64,000 nucleotides of DNA from Okapia johnstoni (GCA_024291935.2 CM044305.1:87908397-87972396); one strand, 5' to 3'; shown: positions 22,396-35,339, numbered from the stretch's first letter. The notes: a model not told the origin generated them from the letters alone. A program made the numbers and translations.

Positions 22396-25300
22396 GTTAC
22401 ATAGTCATGAGATGAATTTTACAATGTGTATTATGTCTGAATTGACAAGGAACTGTTCCTCTGGAAAAGAAAAGCAGTCTCCTTAAGAGAGTGGTGGAGA
22501 GAAAAGCACTTCCCCCTCTTTTTTTTTTTTTTGTACATCTCAAATACATTTTTTTTTTAATTTATTTATTTATTTTAGTTGGGGGCTAATTACTTTACAA
22601 TATTGTAGTAGTTTTTGCCATACATTGACATGAATCAGCCATGGGTTCACATGTGCTCCCCCTCCCGAACCCTCCTCCCACCTCCCTCCCCATCCCATCC
22701 CTCTGGGTCATCCCAACGCTCCATCCCTGAGCATCCGTCCCATGCATAGAACATGGAATGGTGTTCCACTTCACATATGACAATATACATGTTTCAATGT
22801 TATTGTCCCAGAACGTCCCACCCTCACCTTTCTCCCTCAAGAGGTCCAGGACTGTTCTATGCATCTGTGTCTTTATTTCTGTCTCACATATAGGGTTACC
22901 ATTACCATCTTTCAAAATTCAAATATGCATGCAATTAGTATAACTGTAATTGGTGCTTTTATTTCTGGCTCTAACTTCTACTCTGTATATGGGCTCCAGT
23001 TTTTCATCATCTCAATAAGTAAAATCGATTCAAATGTATTATTTTTAATGGCTGAGTAAATATTCACATTGGTAATATGTACCAAAGATTCCTTATCCAT
23101 TCGGTCTGCCGATGGAATCTAGGTTTGCTTCCATGTCCTGGTTTTGTTAAACAAGTGCTGCGATGAACATTGGGTGTACACGTGTCTCTTTACATTCTGG
23201 TTTCCTCGGTGTGTATGCTTAGCAGTGGGATGAGCTGGGTCATATGCAGCTTCTATTCCCAGTATTTTTATGAATCTCCACACTGTTCGTCCATAGTGGC
23301 ATTGTACTAGTTTGCATTCCCTATAACAACAGTCAACCAAATGTAGAGGGTTCGTTTTCTCCCACACTATCCTCCAGCATTTATGTCTTGTTGACTTTTG
23401 GATAGCAGCCATCTGACTGGTGTGTAATGGTACCTCATTGTGGTTTTGATTTGCATTTCTTCTAATAATGAAGTGTTGTTGAGCAATCTTTTTTCATGCT
23501 GTTTGTTAGCCATCTGTATGTCTTCTTTGGAGAAATGTCTGTTTAGTTATTTGGCCATTTTTGAAAGGGTCGTTTATTTTTCTGGAATTCAGCTGCAGGA
23601 GTTGCTATGTATATTTTTGATGATTTAATTGTTTGTTTGTTGCTTCGTTTGCTATTATTTTCTGCCATTCTGAAGGCTGCCTTTTCACCTTGCTACTAGT
23701 TTACTTTGTCTGGACCTGTACGAGGTGTTGCAAAGCTTTTTAATTTTAATTTGGTCCCATTTGTTTATTTTGCTTTTTATTTCCAATATTTGAGGGGTGG
23801 GTCATGGAGGATCCTGCTTGTGATTATGTGTCGGAGAGTGTGTTGCCTATGTTTTATCTAGGAGTTTTATAGTTTCTGTTTACATTTAGATCTTTAATCC
23901 TTTTGAGTTTATTTTTGTGTTTTTGGTGTTAGAATGTGTTCTAGTTTCATTTCTTTTACATGTGTGAACCAGTTTTCCCATACACCACTTGTTAAAGAGT
24001 TTGTTTTTCTCCACTCCCCCCTCCTTTGTATTATCTTGCCTCCTTTGTCGATAGATAAGGTGGCCCATCATGGTGCGTGGGTTTAATCTCGGGGCTTTTA
24101 TTGTTCCATTGATTTTATTTCTATCTTTGTGCAATTACCACACTGTCTTGTTGACTGTGGTTTGTAGTAGAGCTTGAAAGTCAGGCAGGTTGTTTTCCTC
24201 CAGTTCCATTCTTCTTTCTCAATATTGCTTTGGCTATTCGAGGTTTCTTATACTTTCCATACAAATGTGAAATGATTTGTTCTACGTCTGTGAAAAATAT
24301 CATTGGAGTTGATAGGGATTGCATTTGAAATATATAGATTGCTTTTATGGTGTAGTATACTCATTTTCACTATATTAATTCTTCCAATCCAATGAACTCG
24401 GGTATTTTTATCCATCTGTTTGTGTCCTCTTTGATTTCTTTCCATCAGTGTTTTATAGTTTTCCTATATATACGTCTTTTGTTTCTTTATGGTAGAAATA
24501 TTCCTAAGTATTTTATTCTTTTTGTTGCAATGTGTGAATGATATGTTTCATTAAATTTTCTTCTGTTTACTCATTATTGGTGTATGAGGAATGCAAGGGA
24601 TTATCATGTGTGGTTAATTTTGTATCCTGCAACTTTACTATATTCATTGATTAGTTCTAGTTGTTTTCTGGTAGAATCTGTAGGGTTTTTCGATGTTAGA
24701 GATCATGTCATCAGCAAACCGTGGGTGTTTACTTTCTTCTTTTCCTATCGTATTCCTTTATTTCTTTTCCCACGCTCTGATTGCTGTGGCCTAAAAATCC
24801 AATAAAACTATGTTGAATAGTACGTGTTGAAAGGGGCATCCTTGCCTTGTTCCTGACTTAGGGAAATGCTTTCAGTTTTTCACCATGAGGATAATGTTGC
24901 TGTGGGTTTGTCATATATAGCTTTTATTATGTTGAGGTATGTTCCCTTCTATTCCTGCTTTCTTGTGAAGAATTTTTTATCATATAATGGGATGTTGAAT
25001 TTTGTCAAAGTGCTTGTCTGATCTATTGAGATAATCATTATTGTTTTTATCTTTCAATTTTTTTAATGTTGGTGGTGAATTACCATTGATTGATTTGTGG
25101 ATGTTAAAGAAACCTTGCATTCCTAGGATAAGCCCACTTGAGTCATGTTGTATGATCTTTTTATATGACTGTTGGATTCTGTTTGCTAGAATTTTATTAA
25201 GGATTTTTGCATCTATTTTATCGGTGATATTGGCCTGTGTGTTTCTTTTTTTGTGACATCTTTGTCTGTTTTGGAATTAGGGTGATGGTGGCGCCCATAG

Positions 25301-28300
25301 AATGATGTACTGAAGTTTATCATCTTCTGCAATTTGCTAGAAGAGTTTGAGTAGAATAGGTGTTAGCTCTTTCTCTAAATTTTTTGTAGACATTCCGCTG
25401 TGAAGCCGGTTGGTCCTGGGCTTTTGTTTGCTGGGAAGACTTCTGATTTACGCAGTTTCGTATTTCCGTGCTTGTGATGGGCTCTGGTAAGATCTTCTAT
25501 TTTTTCCTGGTTCAGTTTGGAAAGTTATACTTTTATAAGAATTTGTCCATTTCTTCACAAGTTGTCCATTTTATTGGCAATAGATGTTGTAGTAGTCTCT
25601 TATGTTCCTTTGTATTTCTGTGTAGGTCTGTTGTGAACTCTCCATTTTCATTTCTAATTTTGTTGATCTGATTCATTCTCACTTTGTTTCTTGATGAGTG
25701 GCTTATGGCTTGTCAATTTTGTGTATCTCTCGAAAACCTGCTTTTAGTTATGTTGATTTGTGCTATGGTCTCTTTTGTTTCTTTTGCATGTATTTCTGCC
25801 CTAATTTTTAAGATTTCTTTCCTTCTACTAAACCCTGGGGTTCTTTCTGATTTCTTTCCCTTCTCTAGTTGCTTTTAGGTTGTAGAGTTAGTTTATCTAT
25901 TTGATTTTTTTCTTGTTTCTGAGGTTACGCCTGTATTGATATGTATACTTCCCTTAGCACTGCTTTTCAGTGTCCCATAGGTTATGGGTTGGTTGTGTTT
26001 TCATTTTCATTTCATTTCTAGATGCATATTGTGATTTCTTTTTTTGATTTCTTCTGTGATTTGTTGGTTATTCTGAAGTGTGTTGTTTAGCCTCATATGT
26101 TGGAATTTTTAATTAGTTTTTTTCCTGTAAATTGAGGTCTAATCTTACTGCATTGTGGTCAGAGAAGTTGCTGGGATGATTTCAATTTTTTGGAATTTAC
26201 CAAGGCTGATTTATGGCCCAGGATGTTATTTCATTTGATACTATCCTGGAGAAGTTCCGCGTGCACTTGAGAAAAAGGTGAAATTGATTGTTTTGGGGTG
26301 GAAAGTCCTGAAAATTCGATTTAAATCTAATTTGTCATATAGTATCATTTAAAGTTTGTGTTTCCTTGTTAATTTTCAGTTTAGTAGATCTATCCATATG
26401 TGTGGTGTGGAGTATTAAAGTCTCCCACTATTTTTGTGTTATTGTTAAATTTCCCCTTTATACTTGTTAGTGATTTGCCTTATATATTGTCGGTGCTCTA
26501 TGTTGGGTGCATATATATTTATAATTGTTACATCTTCTTCTTGGATATTGATCTTTTGTTTCATTATGTAGTGTCTTTCTTTGTCCCTTTTTCACAGCCT
26601 TTATTTTAAAGTCTATTTTATCTGAAATGAGTACTGCAACTCCTGCTTTCTTTTGGTCCTCCATTTGCATTGAAATATATTTATTCATCCCTCCACTTTC
26701 AGTCTCGTATGTGTCCCTAGTGTTTGAGGTGGGTCTCTTGTAGACAGCATATGTAGGGGTCTTGTTTTTGTATCCACTCAGCCACTCTTGTTTTTGGTTG
26801 GCATTCAAACCCATTTTACATTTAAGGTTAGTATTATTGTTAAGTTATGGTCCCGTTGAATTTACTTTTGTAGTTTTTAAGTTCGTGTTTAAACTCCTTT
26901 CTGTGTTTCTGTTTAGAGAGATCCTTTTGATTTGTTGGTGAGCTGGTTTGGTGGTGCTGAATTCCTCAGTGTCTTGCTTGTCTGTAAAGCCTCTTGAAGT
27001 TTCCTTCATATCTGGAATGAGATCCTTGCTGGGTACAGTAATTGGGTTGTAGTATTTTTCTCTTTATTACTTTAAGTATGTCCTGCCATTCCTTCTGCCT
27101 GATGAGCTGTTCTATTGAAAAGATCAGCTGTTACCTTATGGGGAGTACCTTGTGTGTTATTTGTTGTTTTTCCCTTGCTGCTTTTAATATTGTTCTTTGT
27201 GTTTGATCTTTGTTAATTTGATTAATAGGTGGTATTGGCGTGTTTCCTCTTGGGTTTATCCTGTTTGGGAACTCTCTGGGTTTTCTTGGACTTCTGCGAC
27301 TTTTTCCTTCCGCATTTTAGGGAAATTTCAACATTATCTCTTGAGTACTTTTCATGGCACTTTCCTTTTATCTTCTTCTGGAACTCCTATGATTCGTATG
27401 TTTGGGGCGTTTTCATATTGTCCCAGAGGTCCATGAGGTTTTCCTCATGTCTTTTGTTTCTTTTTCTTTTTTCTCTCTGCTTGCATTTATTCCACATTCT
27501 ATCTTCTTACCTCACTTATCCTATATTCTGCCTCTGTTATTTCTACTGTTGGTTCCTCCGCAATGTCTTTTATTCCTTTATTTCATTATTCAATATATAT
27601 TGACTCCTTTTTATTTCTCTTCTAGGTCCTTGGTAAAACATTTCTTGCATCTTCTCAATCCTTGGTCTCCAGGCTATTTATTCTGTAACTCCATTCTTAG
27701 TTTTCAATATTTTGATCATTTTTATATCAATTATTCTAAATTCCTTTTCAGTATAGATTCCCTATCTCCTCTCTTTTGTTTGGTTTGGTGGGCATTTTCA
27801 TTTTCCTTTACTTATTGAGTATTTTCTTGCTTTTCATCTTGTTTAGATTGCCTGTGTTAGGCGTGGCCTTTTTTGTATTCTGGTAGGTTTGAAAGTTCTC
27901 ATTTATTGTGGAGGTTCTCTCACTGTGGGTGGGGGTGGACGGGTGGATTGTCAGGGTTTCCTGGTTGGGGGGCTTGTGTCGGTGTTATGGTGGGTGGAGC
28001 TGGATTTCATTTCTCTCTAGAGTGCATTGGAGTGTCCAGTATTGAGTTTTGAGATGTCTATGGATTTGGTGTGCCTCGGGCCAGCCTGTATATTTATGAT
28101 CTAGGCTATGTTCCTGCGGTGCTGGCGAGTTTGCGTGTTATGTACTTGCTCTGGAATTATTGGCTCTTACGGGTGGAGTTGGTTTTCAGTGTATGGTGGA
28201 GGCTTTTGGTAAGATTCTCTTATTTAATTAATGTTTCCTCTGGTCTTTCAGTCTTATTCTTGCAGTAGCCTCAAGAACTTTCTCCATCCATTACAGCATC

Positions 28301-29539
28301 AATAAATAAAACTTTTAGGATAAATGGTGAAAAGATTCTCCGCACAGTGAGGGATTACCCAGAGAGGTTCACTGAGTTACATGGAGAGGTGAAGGGGAGG
28401 GAGGTTTGAGCGTGACCTCAGGAGGAGAGGAGGGGGACTAAACGTGGGGGAGAGCAGTCTAGCCAGTAAGCACTTCCCTTGTGTGTCTCTCACGTCTGGA
28501 GCCCTCAGAGAGGTTCACAGAGATACATAGTGAGGGGGGAGGAAGGCATTAGAGGTGAGGATGAGTGAAAGGGAGGAATCAAGAGGGGAGAGAGAGATTG
28601 GGCAAGTATTCTGGTTCCCGAAGTGTTCTCCGGTACCAGAACACCAGAGATTCACAGAATTGGGCTTGCAGAAGTACAAGGTAGAGGGTGGGAGATAGAG
28701 TTCCTTGGGGGGAGAAGAAAGAGCGTCAGCAGAGGGAGAGAGTAATCAGGCCAGTCAATCACACTCCTGATAAAAATGGGTACTAATGATTGTATTATTA
28801 AAGATGCACAAATATTGATATCAAAATATGTAAAAGAAAGATTAAAATCTAGAGTAGAGGTTAGTCTCTTATAAAATCATACAATATAAAAAAAGAAAAA
28901 CGAATACAGTATAAAAAGAAAAAAGACAGTAAACAGTATAACAGTAAAAAAAAGAAAAAGACAGGAAAAAACAGTAAATAAAATAATAATAAAAATAAAT
29001 AAAAAAAAGAAACGCGCAAAAAGTATAAGATATAATGTACGCTGTTGCTTAAAAATAGGGTTGTTTTTTTTTTTCAAGGTGTACGTGGGTTACTGAAAAT
29101 GAAAATTAAAGGTGTAATAGATGTCTTAAAGAAAAAAGAAAGAAAAATAATAAAATAAAAATAAAATAAAAAAATGATAATAGTAAAAATATATATCCTC
29201 GGACTTTTATCTGGATGCAGTTGTGAGGCCGTGTGGGTCTATTCAGTTTCAGATAGGTCTTGTTTCCTGCTTATACTTTTCAAGATTCATATAGGCCCCT
29301 TTCAATGAGTCAGTGTTAAATACAGGGATTTTAATCTGTTGGCCTGTCCCCTTCAAGCGTTCCCTCCGTTTTTTTGGCTTTTGTCTTGGAGGTCTCTGTT
29401 CAGTGTTAATTTCGCCTGCCACAAAGGGCGGACGGTGGGTCTCTTTAGGTTACTTGTTCAGTCGTGCTGTGGGGAGGGGTGGGACCACTTGCAAACCATT
29501 ATCACATGCGAAGTGTGTGTGGAGAGCTCGCAGTGTCTC

Positions 29540-30840
29540 GGCCACACCGGGTTCGCCCCCGCTCACGGAGAGTGTGCTTTCCCCGTTACCTGCTCAAGCT
29601 TCAGGTTACTCTGCCGGGGGGTGGGGCCATGATATGCGCGCACTTCCAGGTTTAAACTGCTCAGGTTCAGGTTCCCGGGTATCTCCACAAAGGCGCAGAC
29701 TCGGTTGGGCGGCGGTTTGCGCGTTCCGGTCGGGAGAGTTCAGGCAGCCAGGAGTGTTTTGGTGAGTGCACTCTCCCTGTTGGGGCGATGCGGCTTATCA
29801 CTCATGGTCCCCGCCTCGGTTTTACGGGCACGCTTCCCGGGTACTTCCACAAAGGCGGCAGGACTCGGTTGGGCCGGCGGTTTGCGCCGTTCTCGGTCGG
29901 AGCAGCTCAGGCAGCCGGAAGTTTTGGTGAGTGCACTCTCCCTCCTCTGTTTGGGCGGTTGCGGCTGATCACCTCCCTGGGTCACGCCTCGGTTTAAGGG
30001 CACGTTCCCACGGTAATCCTCCAAAGGCGCAAGACTCGGTTGGGTTCGCGGTTTGCGCCGTTCCCGGTCGGAGCATGCTTCCAGGCAGCCGGAGTTTGGT
30101 GAGTGCACCTCTCCCCTATTGGGGCGGTGCGGCTTATCACATCCCTGGTCCAGACCTCGGTTTAAACGGGGCACCGCTTCCCAGGTACCCACCATGGCTG
30201 GCAGATCGGTTGGGTTCGCGGTGTTGCGCGCCATTCCGGTCGGAGCAGCTCAGGCATCCGGGAGGTTGGTGAGGTGCACCTCTCCCATGTTTGGGCGGTG
30301 CGGCTTACACCTCCTGGCCCCGCCTCGGTTCACAGGCGCGCTTCCCGGGTACTCACAAGGCGCAGACTCGGTTGGGTTCGCGGTTTGCGCGTTCCCGGTC
30401 GGAGCAGCTCAGGAGCGGGAGTTTGGTGAGTGCACTCTCCCCTGTTTGGGCGGTGCGCGGCTTATCACCTACCGGTCCCTGCCTCGGTTCTCGGCGCGCT
30501 TTCACGTGTACTCCACAAAGCGCAGACCTGTTTGGGTTCGCGGTTTGCGCGTTCCCAGGTCGGAGCAGCTCAGCAGCCAGGGAGTTTTGGTGATGCATCT
30601 CTCCCCTTGTTATGGGAGCGGCTGAGGCTTTCACCTCCCACGGTCCCGCCTCGGTTCATGGGCGGCTTCCTCAGGGTACTCCACAACGGGCCAGACTCGG
30701 TTGGGTTCGCGGTTTGCGCCGTTCCCGGTCGGAGCAGCTCAGGCAGCCGGGAGTTTGGTCGAGTGCTCTTCCCCTGTTTGGGCAGGTGCGGGCTTATCAC
30801 CTCCTGGTCACCGCCCGGTTTACAGGCAGCCCGGTCCGGT
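29540..30840 (-). promoter_or_regulatory. L1 5'UTR tandem monomers, about seven units of about 165 bp
   Basis: The sequence 'ggtttgcgc' recurs at about 29715, 29880, 30051, 30221, 30383, 30543 and 30712, a spacing of 160-171 bp. Each unit carries 'cggtcggagcagctcaggca', 'gtgagtgcactctccc' and 'gggcggtgcggcttatcacc'. They are GC- and CpG-rich. Tandem 5'UTR monomers act as the internal promoter in some L1 families (for example mouse A and T types). This role is inferred from position. Confidence 0.85.
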
Positions 30841-31670
30841 GTGCTTTGTGTCGGTTATGGGGAGCTGGTCTCTGGCTGCGACCCTCCCGGCGGCTGTAGA
30901 CTCCGGGATCTCAGGCAGTTTTGCTTAGAACTGGGAGCATGTTTGCAGTTTGGTAGGGGGTTGCCCTCGTCTGGGGCCCGAGTTTGCCCCTTTCCGCTCT
31001 TGCTGGTCCCGCCTGCACCTCTGTGTCCCGTGGGGGATGGGGCGGTCACAGCTCCCGGCCAGCTTTCCCCTGTATCACTCAAGTCCTTTGTTCTGGTGAG
31101 TGGCCGGCAGTGCCTTAGATTTGGGCCTTTTCGCGGGATAGTTCTCTCTTCTACTGGCTATCCCAACAGTTTAGGTTACTATCTCACGTTAGCTCCCTCG
31201 ATTGCCTCAGGGCATCGGCCAGGTTCCTTACCACTAGCAGTGCCGCCCGCTCCTTCTCACATTCTGCCCCCAACTTGCTGGTGGCGGATGCGGGTTATGG
31301 GTTCCTTTACTGGAAGTTGTTTTAGGCACGTAATCAGTGGTTTTATTTATTGGATTCTCCCGGTTATGTTGCCTCCGAGATTCGTAAATCTTCCCCCACA
31401 CTCCGACGGTGAGATGGGCTTTCATGGTGCTTAGAAATTTCTCCTCTTTTACGACTCCCTCCCCGGGGATGGGTCTCCATTACTACTTTTTGTCTCTCTT
31501 TTAATCCTTTTTATAATTTCTCCGCTACCTCCTTCTGAAGATTATGCGCTGGACTTGTTGAATGTCTGATGTCTCTGCCAGCGTCAGAATAGTCTTGTGA
31601 GTTTGCATCATGCTTTCAGATGTTCATGTTCGATAAATTTGTGGGGGAGAGAGTGGTCTCTCATCCTATT

Positions 31671-31686
31671 CCTCCGCCATCTTTGC
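31671..31686 (-). promoter_or_regulatory. YY1-like site at the L1 5' end
   Basis: On the minus strand the L1 begins close to 'AAAGATGGCGGAGG', which contains the core of the YY1 motif. In human L1 a YY1 site near +13 to +21 sets the start of transcription. Its position within about 15-25 nt of the element's start supports a true 5' end. Confidence 0.6.
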
Positions 31687-31779
31687 CCTCCTCGTTTCTA
31701 ACTGTATCTTTGACTTTTCTCTTTACTGAAGGAGACACGCGAAGTGCAAGCCTGAGTCTCATCTTGGCTCATCAGCATC

Positions 31780-34400
31780 TGGGCTGCCACCTGTAGCTCC
31801 ATTAGTATTCTCCCTTTGCTGTGATGTTCACTGCAAGGTGTCCTGGTACTCGATCTCTCTCATTCCAACCTGAAAAACCATCCAATGATGGTCTTGGCCA
31901 TGTCAGGTCTTGAAGTATAGTCCTACAAGGAAATAGACATATAGTGGTATTTTAGTCTCTCGTTGTAACAGGAGAAAATATGCTTTTGCTGAAATCAATC
32001 ATTAACGACTTTCCTCTGAAGTTTCAGATAATATTTCAGTAGGTGACTCTTTTCCTTGGAGAAATACTGGAAAGGCTCATAGGGAAATCAGTCTCAGTTC
32101 CAGGCTTTGGTGTGGAGACCCTCTGTGGGTCTTTCTTCCTTGCTGGGACTGATTTCACTGCAAGATGGTCAGGCTATGCTCTCTCTCATTCAACCTGAAA
32201 AAACCAAATGATGGTCTTCTTGGCATGTCAGGTCTTGGAAGTATAGTCTAAGGAAACAGACGTATAGTGGTGTTTTCTGTCTCTCGTGTAACAGGAGAAA
32301 TATTCTTTTGCTGATATCAATTTCTAATTTCCTCTTTGAAGTTTCAGTTAATATTTCAGTAGGTGCGCTCATCGGCCTGGGAGAAGATACTGGAAAAGGC
32401 TCCAGGGAAAGTAAGTCTCAGTTCAGGCTTTGTGTGGAGATCCTCTGTGGGGGTCTTCTTCCTTGCTGTGGACTGTTCACTGCAAGATGTCTGGATATTG
32501 CTCTCTCTATTCAACCTGAAAAACTCACCAATTGATTGGTTCGCGCTTCTTGGAATGTCAGTCTTGAAGTATAGTCTAAAAGGAACGATCGTATAGTGTG
32601 TTTTCGTTCTACGTGTAAACAGGAGAAATATGCTTTGCGGACATCTCAATATATACTTTCTCCTGAAGTTTCAGATTATATTTCAGTATGTGGCTCTCTC
32701 CTGGAGAAATACTGGAAAGGCTCCAAGGGAAAGCTCAGTCTTCAGTTCCAGCTCTTGGTGTGGAGATCTCTGTGGGTCTTTTCCTTGCTGTGGACTGTTC
32801 ATGCAAGTATGTCTGGTATTGCTCTCTCTCATTCCAACCTGAAAAAACACAATCTGATGGTCTTTCGTGGAAGGTAGGTCTTGAAGTATAGTCTAAAGGA
32901 ACAGACGTATAGTGGTGTTTTCGTCTGTATCCGTGTAACAGGATAAAATATGCTTTTTGACTGAAATCAATCATACTTTCCTCTGAAGTTTCAGCTATAT
33001 TTCAGAAGGTGGCTCTTCTCCTGGAGAAAATACTGGAAAGGCTCCAAGGGAAATCTGTCTCAGTTCCAGGCTTTGGTGTGAGATCCTCTGTGGGGTCTTC
33101 TTCCTGCTGTGGACTGTCACTGCAAGATGTTGGACTATTGCTCTCTTCTCATTCAACCTGAAAAACACCAAAATGATGGTCTTCTTGGCATGTAAAGGTC
33201 TTGAAGTATAGTCTAAAGGAAACAGACGTATAGTTGGTGTTTTCGTCTCTCGTGTAACAGGAGAAAATATGCTTTTGCTGAAATCAATATATTTCCTCTG
33301 AAGTTTCTGCTAATATTTCAGTAGGTGGCTCTTTCTCCTGGGAATACTGGAAATGCTCTCCAGGGAAATTTCTCAGTCTCAGTTCCAGGCTTTGGTGTGG
33401 AGATCCTCTGTGGGGTCTTTCTTCCTTTGCTGTGGACTGTTCACTGCAAGATGTCTGGCTATTGCTCTCTCTAATTCCAACCTGAAAACACCAAATGTAT
33501 GGTCTTCTTGGCATGTCAGGTCTTGGAAGTTTAGTCTAAAGGAAAAAGACGTATAGTGGTGTTTTCGTCTCTCCGTGTAACAGGAGAAAATATGCTTTTG
33601 CTGAAATCAATCATACTTTACCTCTGAAGTTTCAAGATAATATTTCTGTAGGTGGCTCTTCTCCTGGAGAAATACTGGTAAGGCTCCAAGGGAAATCAGT
33701 CTACAGTTCCAGGCTTTGGTGTGGTGTACCTCTGTGGGGTTTTCCTTCCTTGCTGTGGACTGTTCAATGCAAGATGTCTGGCTATTGCTCTCTCTCATTC
33801 ACATGAAGAAATACACAAATGATGTGTCTTCTTGGCATGTCAAGGTATTGTAGTATAGTCTATAGAATCAGACGTATTTGTGGTGTTTTCGTCTATCCGA
33901 ATGTACTGGAGAAATATGCTTTTGCTGAAATCAATCATACTTCTCCTCTGAAGTTTCAGCTAATATTTCAGTAAGTGGCTCTTCTCACTGGAGATATACT
34001 GGAAGGCTCAAGGGAAATCAGTCTCAGGTTCCAGGCTTTGGTGTGGAGATCTCTGTGGGGTCTTCTTCCTTGCTGTGGACTGTTCACTGCCAGATGTTGG
34101 CTATTGTCTTCTCTGCATCCAACCTGGAAAAACACCAAATGATGTCTTCTTGGCATGTCAGGTCTGAAGTATAGCTCTAAAGGAAACAGACGTATAGTGT
34201 TGTTTTCGTCTTCCGTGTAAACAAGGAGTAATATATGCTTTTGATGAAATCAATCATACTTTCGACTCTGAAGTTTCGAGCTAATATTTCAGTAGGTGGC
34301 TATTCTCCTGGAGGAAATACTGGAAGGCATCCAAGGAAAATCAGTCTCAGTTCCATGGCTTTGGTGTGTGAGATCCTCTGTGGGAGGTTCTTGTGTGAAA
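31780..34400 (-). repeat. tandem array, about eight units of about 322 bp, possibly coding on minus strand
   Basis: The marker 'ggtgtggagatcctctgtgg' recurs near 32109, 32431, 32758, 33077, 33390, 33718, 34041 and 34361, spacing 313-328 bp. Units differ mainly by one-base indels. Translated leftwards, every unit contains peptide blocks resembling 'RESNSQTSCSEQSTARKK', 'TPTEDLHTK' and 'GEEPPTEILAETSEES', but the frame is lost within each unit. A true unit of 321 or 324 bp would encode a 107- or 108-residue repeat rich in S, T and E. I do not recognise a family. It directly abuts the L1 5' end. It could instead be non-coding satellite. Confidence 0.75.
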
Positions 34401-34940
34401 AAATTGATGTGCTTTGTGCGATGGCCATGAACTGCATCTAGGAAGGCTGGTCGTCATTGAAATTCCATTCGCATTGTTTGAGGGTCGAGTGTAGATGCTG
34501 AAGAAACAAGTGTCTAGATGACTTATTGACTTGCACTGCTTATTGCGATAGGGCTCACTGCTGTTAGACGGAAATCTTCTTACTGTAGGCTCTCTGGCAC
34601 CTCATGAGAGGTCCTGGGACTGTAATGTGGATGACCTGAATCTTGATAGGTGAGGCTGTTTTTTTCCCTCTCTAGATTCATCTGTTGCGTACTCGTTTCT
34701 ATTTTCCATTTGACAGCCAAAATGCTCTCAGGTCCAGGCGGAGAGTCCTCTCATCGACATATACTGACTCGCTCTTTTGAGACCCAGGACGGAAGCGTTA
34801 TCACTATCAGAAAAAGGAATGGCGAAACCGTTGCTGTTTCCTCTTGTGCGCTAGCCAGAAGTTTCTTGTTTTCATTCTCTTAATTTTTATTGCTTTCTGC
34901 TGTGAGTCACCAATAAACATTCAGATTTTGTTGCTGGATA
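34401..34940. other. unrecognised sequence between array and minus-strand ORF
   Basis: A 77-codon plus frame lies at 34650-34883, followed by an AATAAA at 34912-34917. The first part of that frame sits in a pyrimidine-rich stretch with CpGs at 34745-34850. No family recognised. It may be exon or intron of the neighbouring minus-strand candidate, or a short gene of its own; neither is shown. Confidence 0.35.
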
Positions 34941-35273
34941 TCATAAAATTCTTTGCTGAGACGTATTCATGTACGTTTCGTTTACTGTACAGTGATTCAC
35001 GTATCTTTGGCGTTTAAATGACTTGCAGGTCTCAGATAGCGTCTTTCTAGGCTTCCGTTGCTCTGTAAATCTTTTAATTCTGGATCTGGAGCATGTCTGT
35101 CCTCCCATCTGACAATTGTTCTTTCCTCGCAAACTGGTTAGTTTTACATGAAGTCGGCGTAGCTCTCTGTCGTGGGCATCACTTTTAGTGTTATCCAGTT
35201 TCTTTAAAGTCTTCAGATGACACATCACAATGAGGCTACCTGTATTTATCTCTTCGGAAGATCTCTGCCCCAC
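34941..35273 (-). CDS. candidate 110-residue basic protein, unrecognised
   Basis: An uninterrupted minus-strand frame of 110 codons. The product is hydrophilic and strongly basic. It has a heptad-like, charged middle ('KTLKKLDNTKSDAHDRELRR' then 'LHVKLTSLRGKNN') and an Arg/Lys-rich C-terminal half ('RSRIKRFTEQRKPRK'). No signal peptide or membrane segment. It matches no family I can name. Unlike most frames in the window it is not a LINE or SINE shadow. A CpG-rich block lies 70-370 bp upstream in its orientation, and the 322-bp array begins about 540 bp downstream. It may be one exon of a larger gene: a second minus-strand ATG (35310) lies in a different frame just upstream. Coding status is unproven. 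Confidence 0.35.
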   Translation of the reverse strand: MGQRSSEEINTGSLIVMCHLKTLKKLDNTKSDAHDRELRRLHVKLTSLRGKNNCQMGGQTCSRSRIKRFTEQRKPRKTLSETCKSFKRQRYVNHCTVNETYMNTSQQRIL

Positions 35274-35339
35274 TTCCCTGTCTTCCCACCCACAGTTTCC
35301 TCCTCCATGTTGATTACCTGATGTGAATTAGTGTAACAG

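Larger units (their letters stand above)
22545..31697 (-). mobile_element. full-length ruminant L1, antisense, heavily indel-laden
   Basis: Structure read on the minus strand: 5' end near 31697; 5'UTR 31697-27850 with tandem monomers; ORF1 about 27850-26950; ORF2 about 26850-23000; 3'UTR to a poly(T) start at 22545. ORF2 is identified by the reverse complement of L1 signatures, such as 'tttgcattgaaatatattta' near 26664 and 'atgatttgttctacgtctgt' near 24269. The endonuclease and RT regions are present but shattered: no frame exceeds about 140 codons, because single-base indels occur every few tens of bases. The 3'UTR (22560-22915) is clean. At about 9.1 kb the element is unusually complete. 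Whether it is truly dead, or only badly sequenced, cannot be settled here. Confidence 0.9.

Noticed and set aside
29740..30234. 164-codon minus-strand ORF
   Set aside because: Lies wholly in the L1 5'UTR monomers and carries the same repeated peptide; no L1 ORF maps there.
30430..31434. 334-codon plus-strand ORF, the longest frame in the window
   Set aside because: It runs through the GC-rich tandem 5'UTR of an antisense L1; GC-rich repeats lack stop codons by chance. The peptide only repeats the monomer translation.
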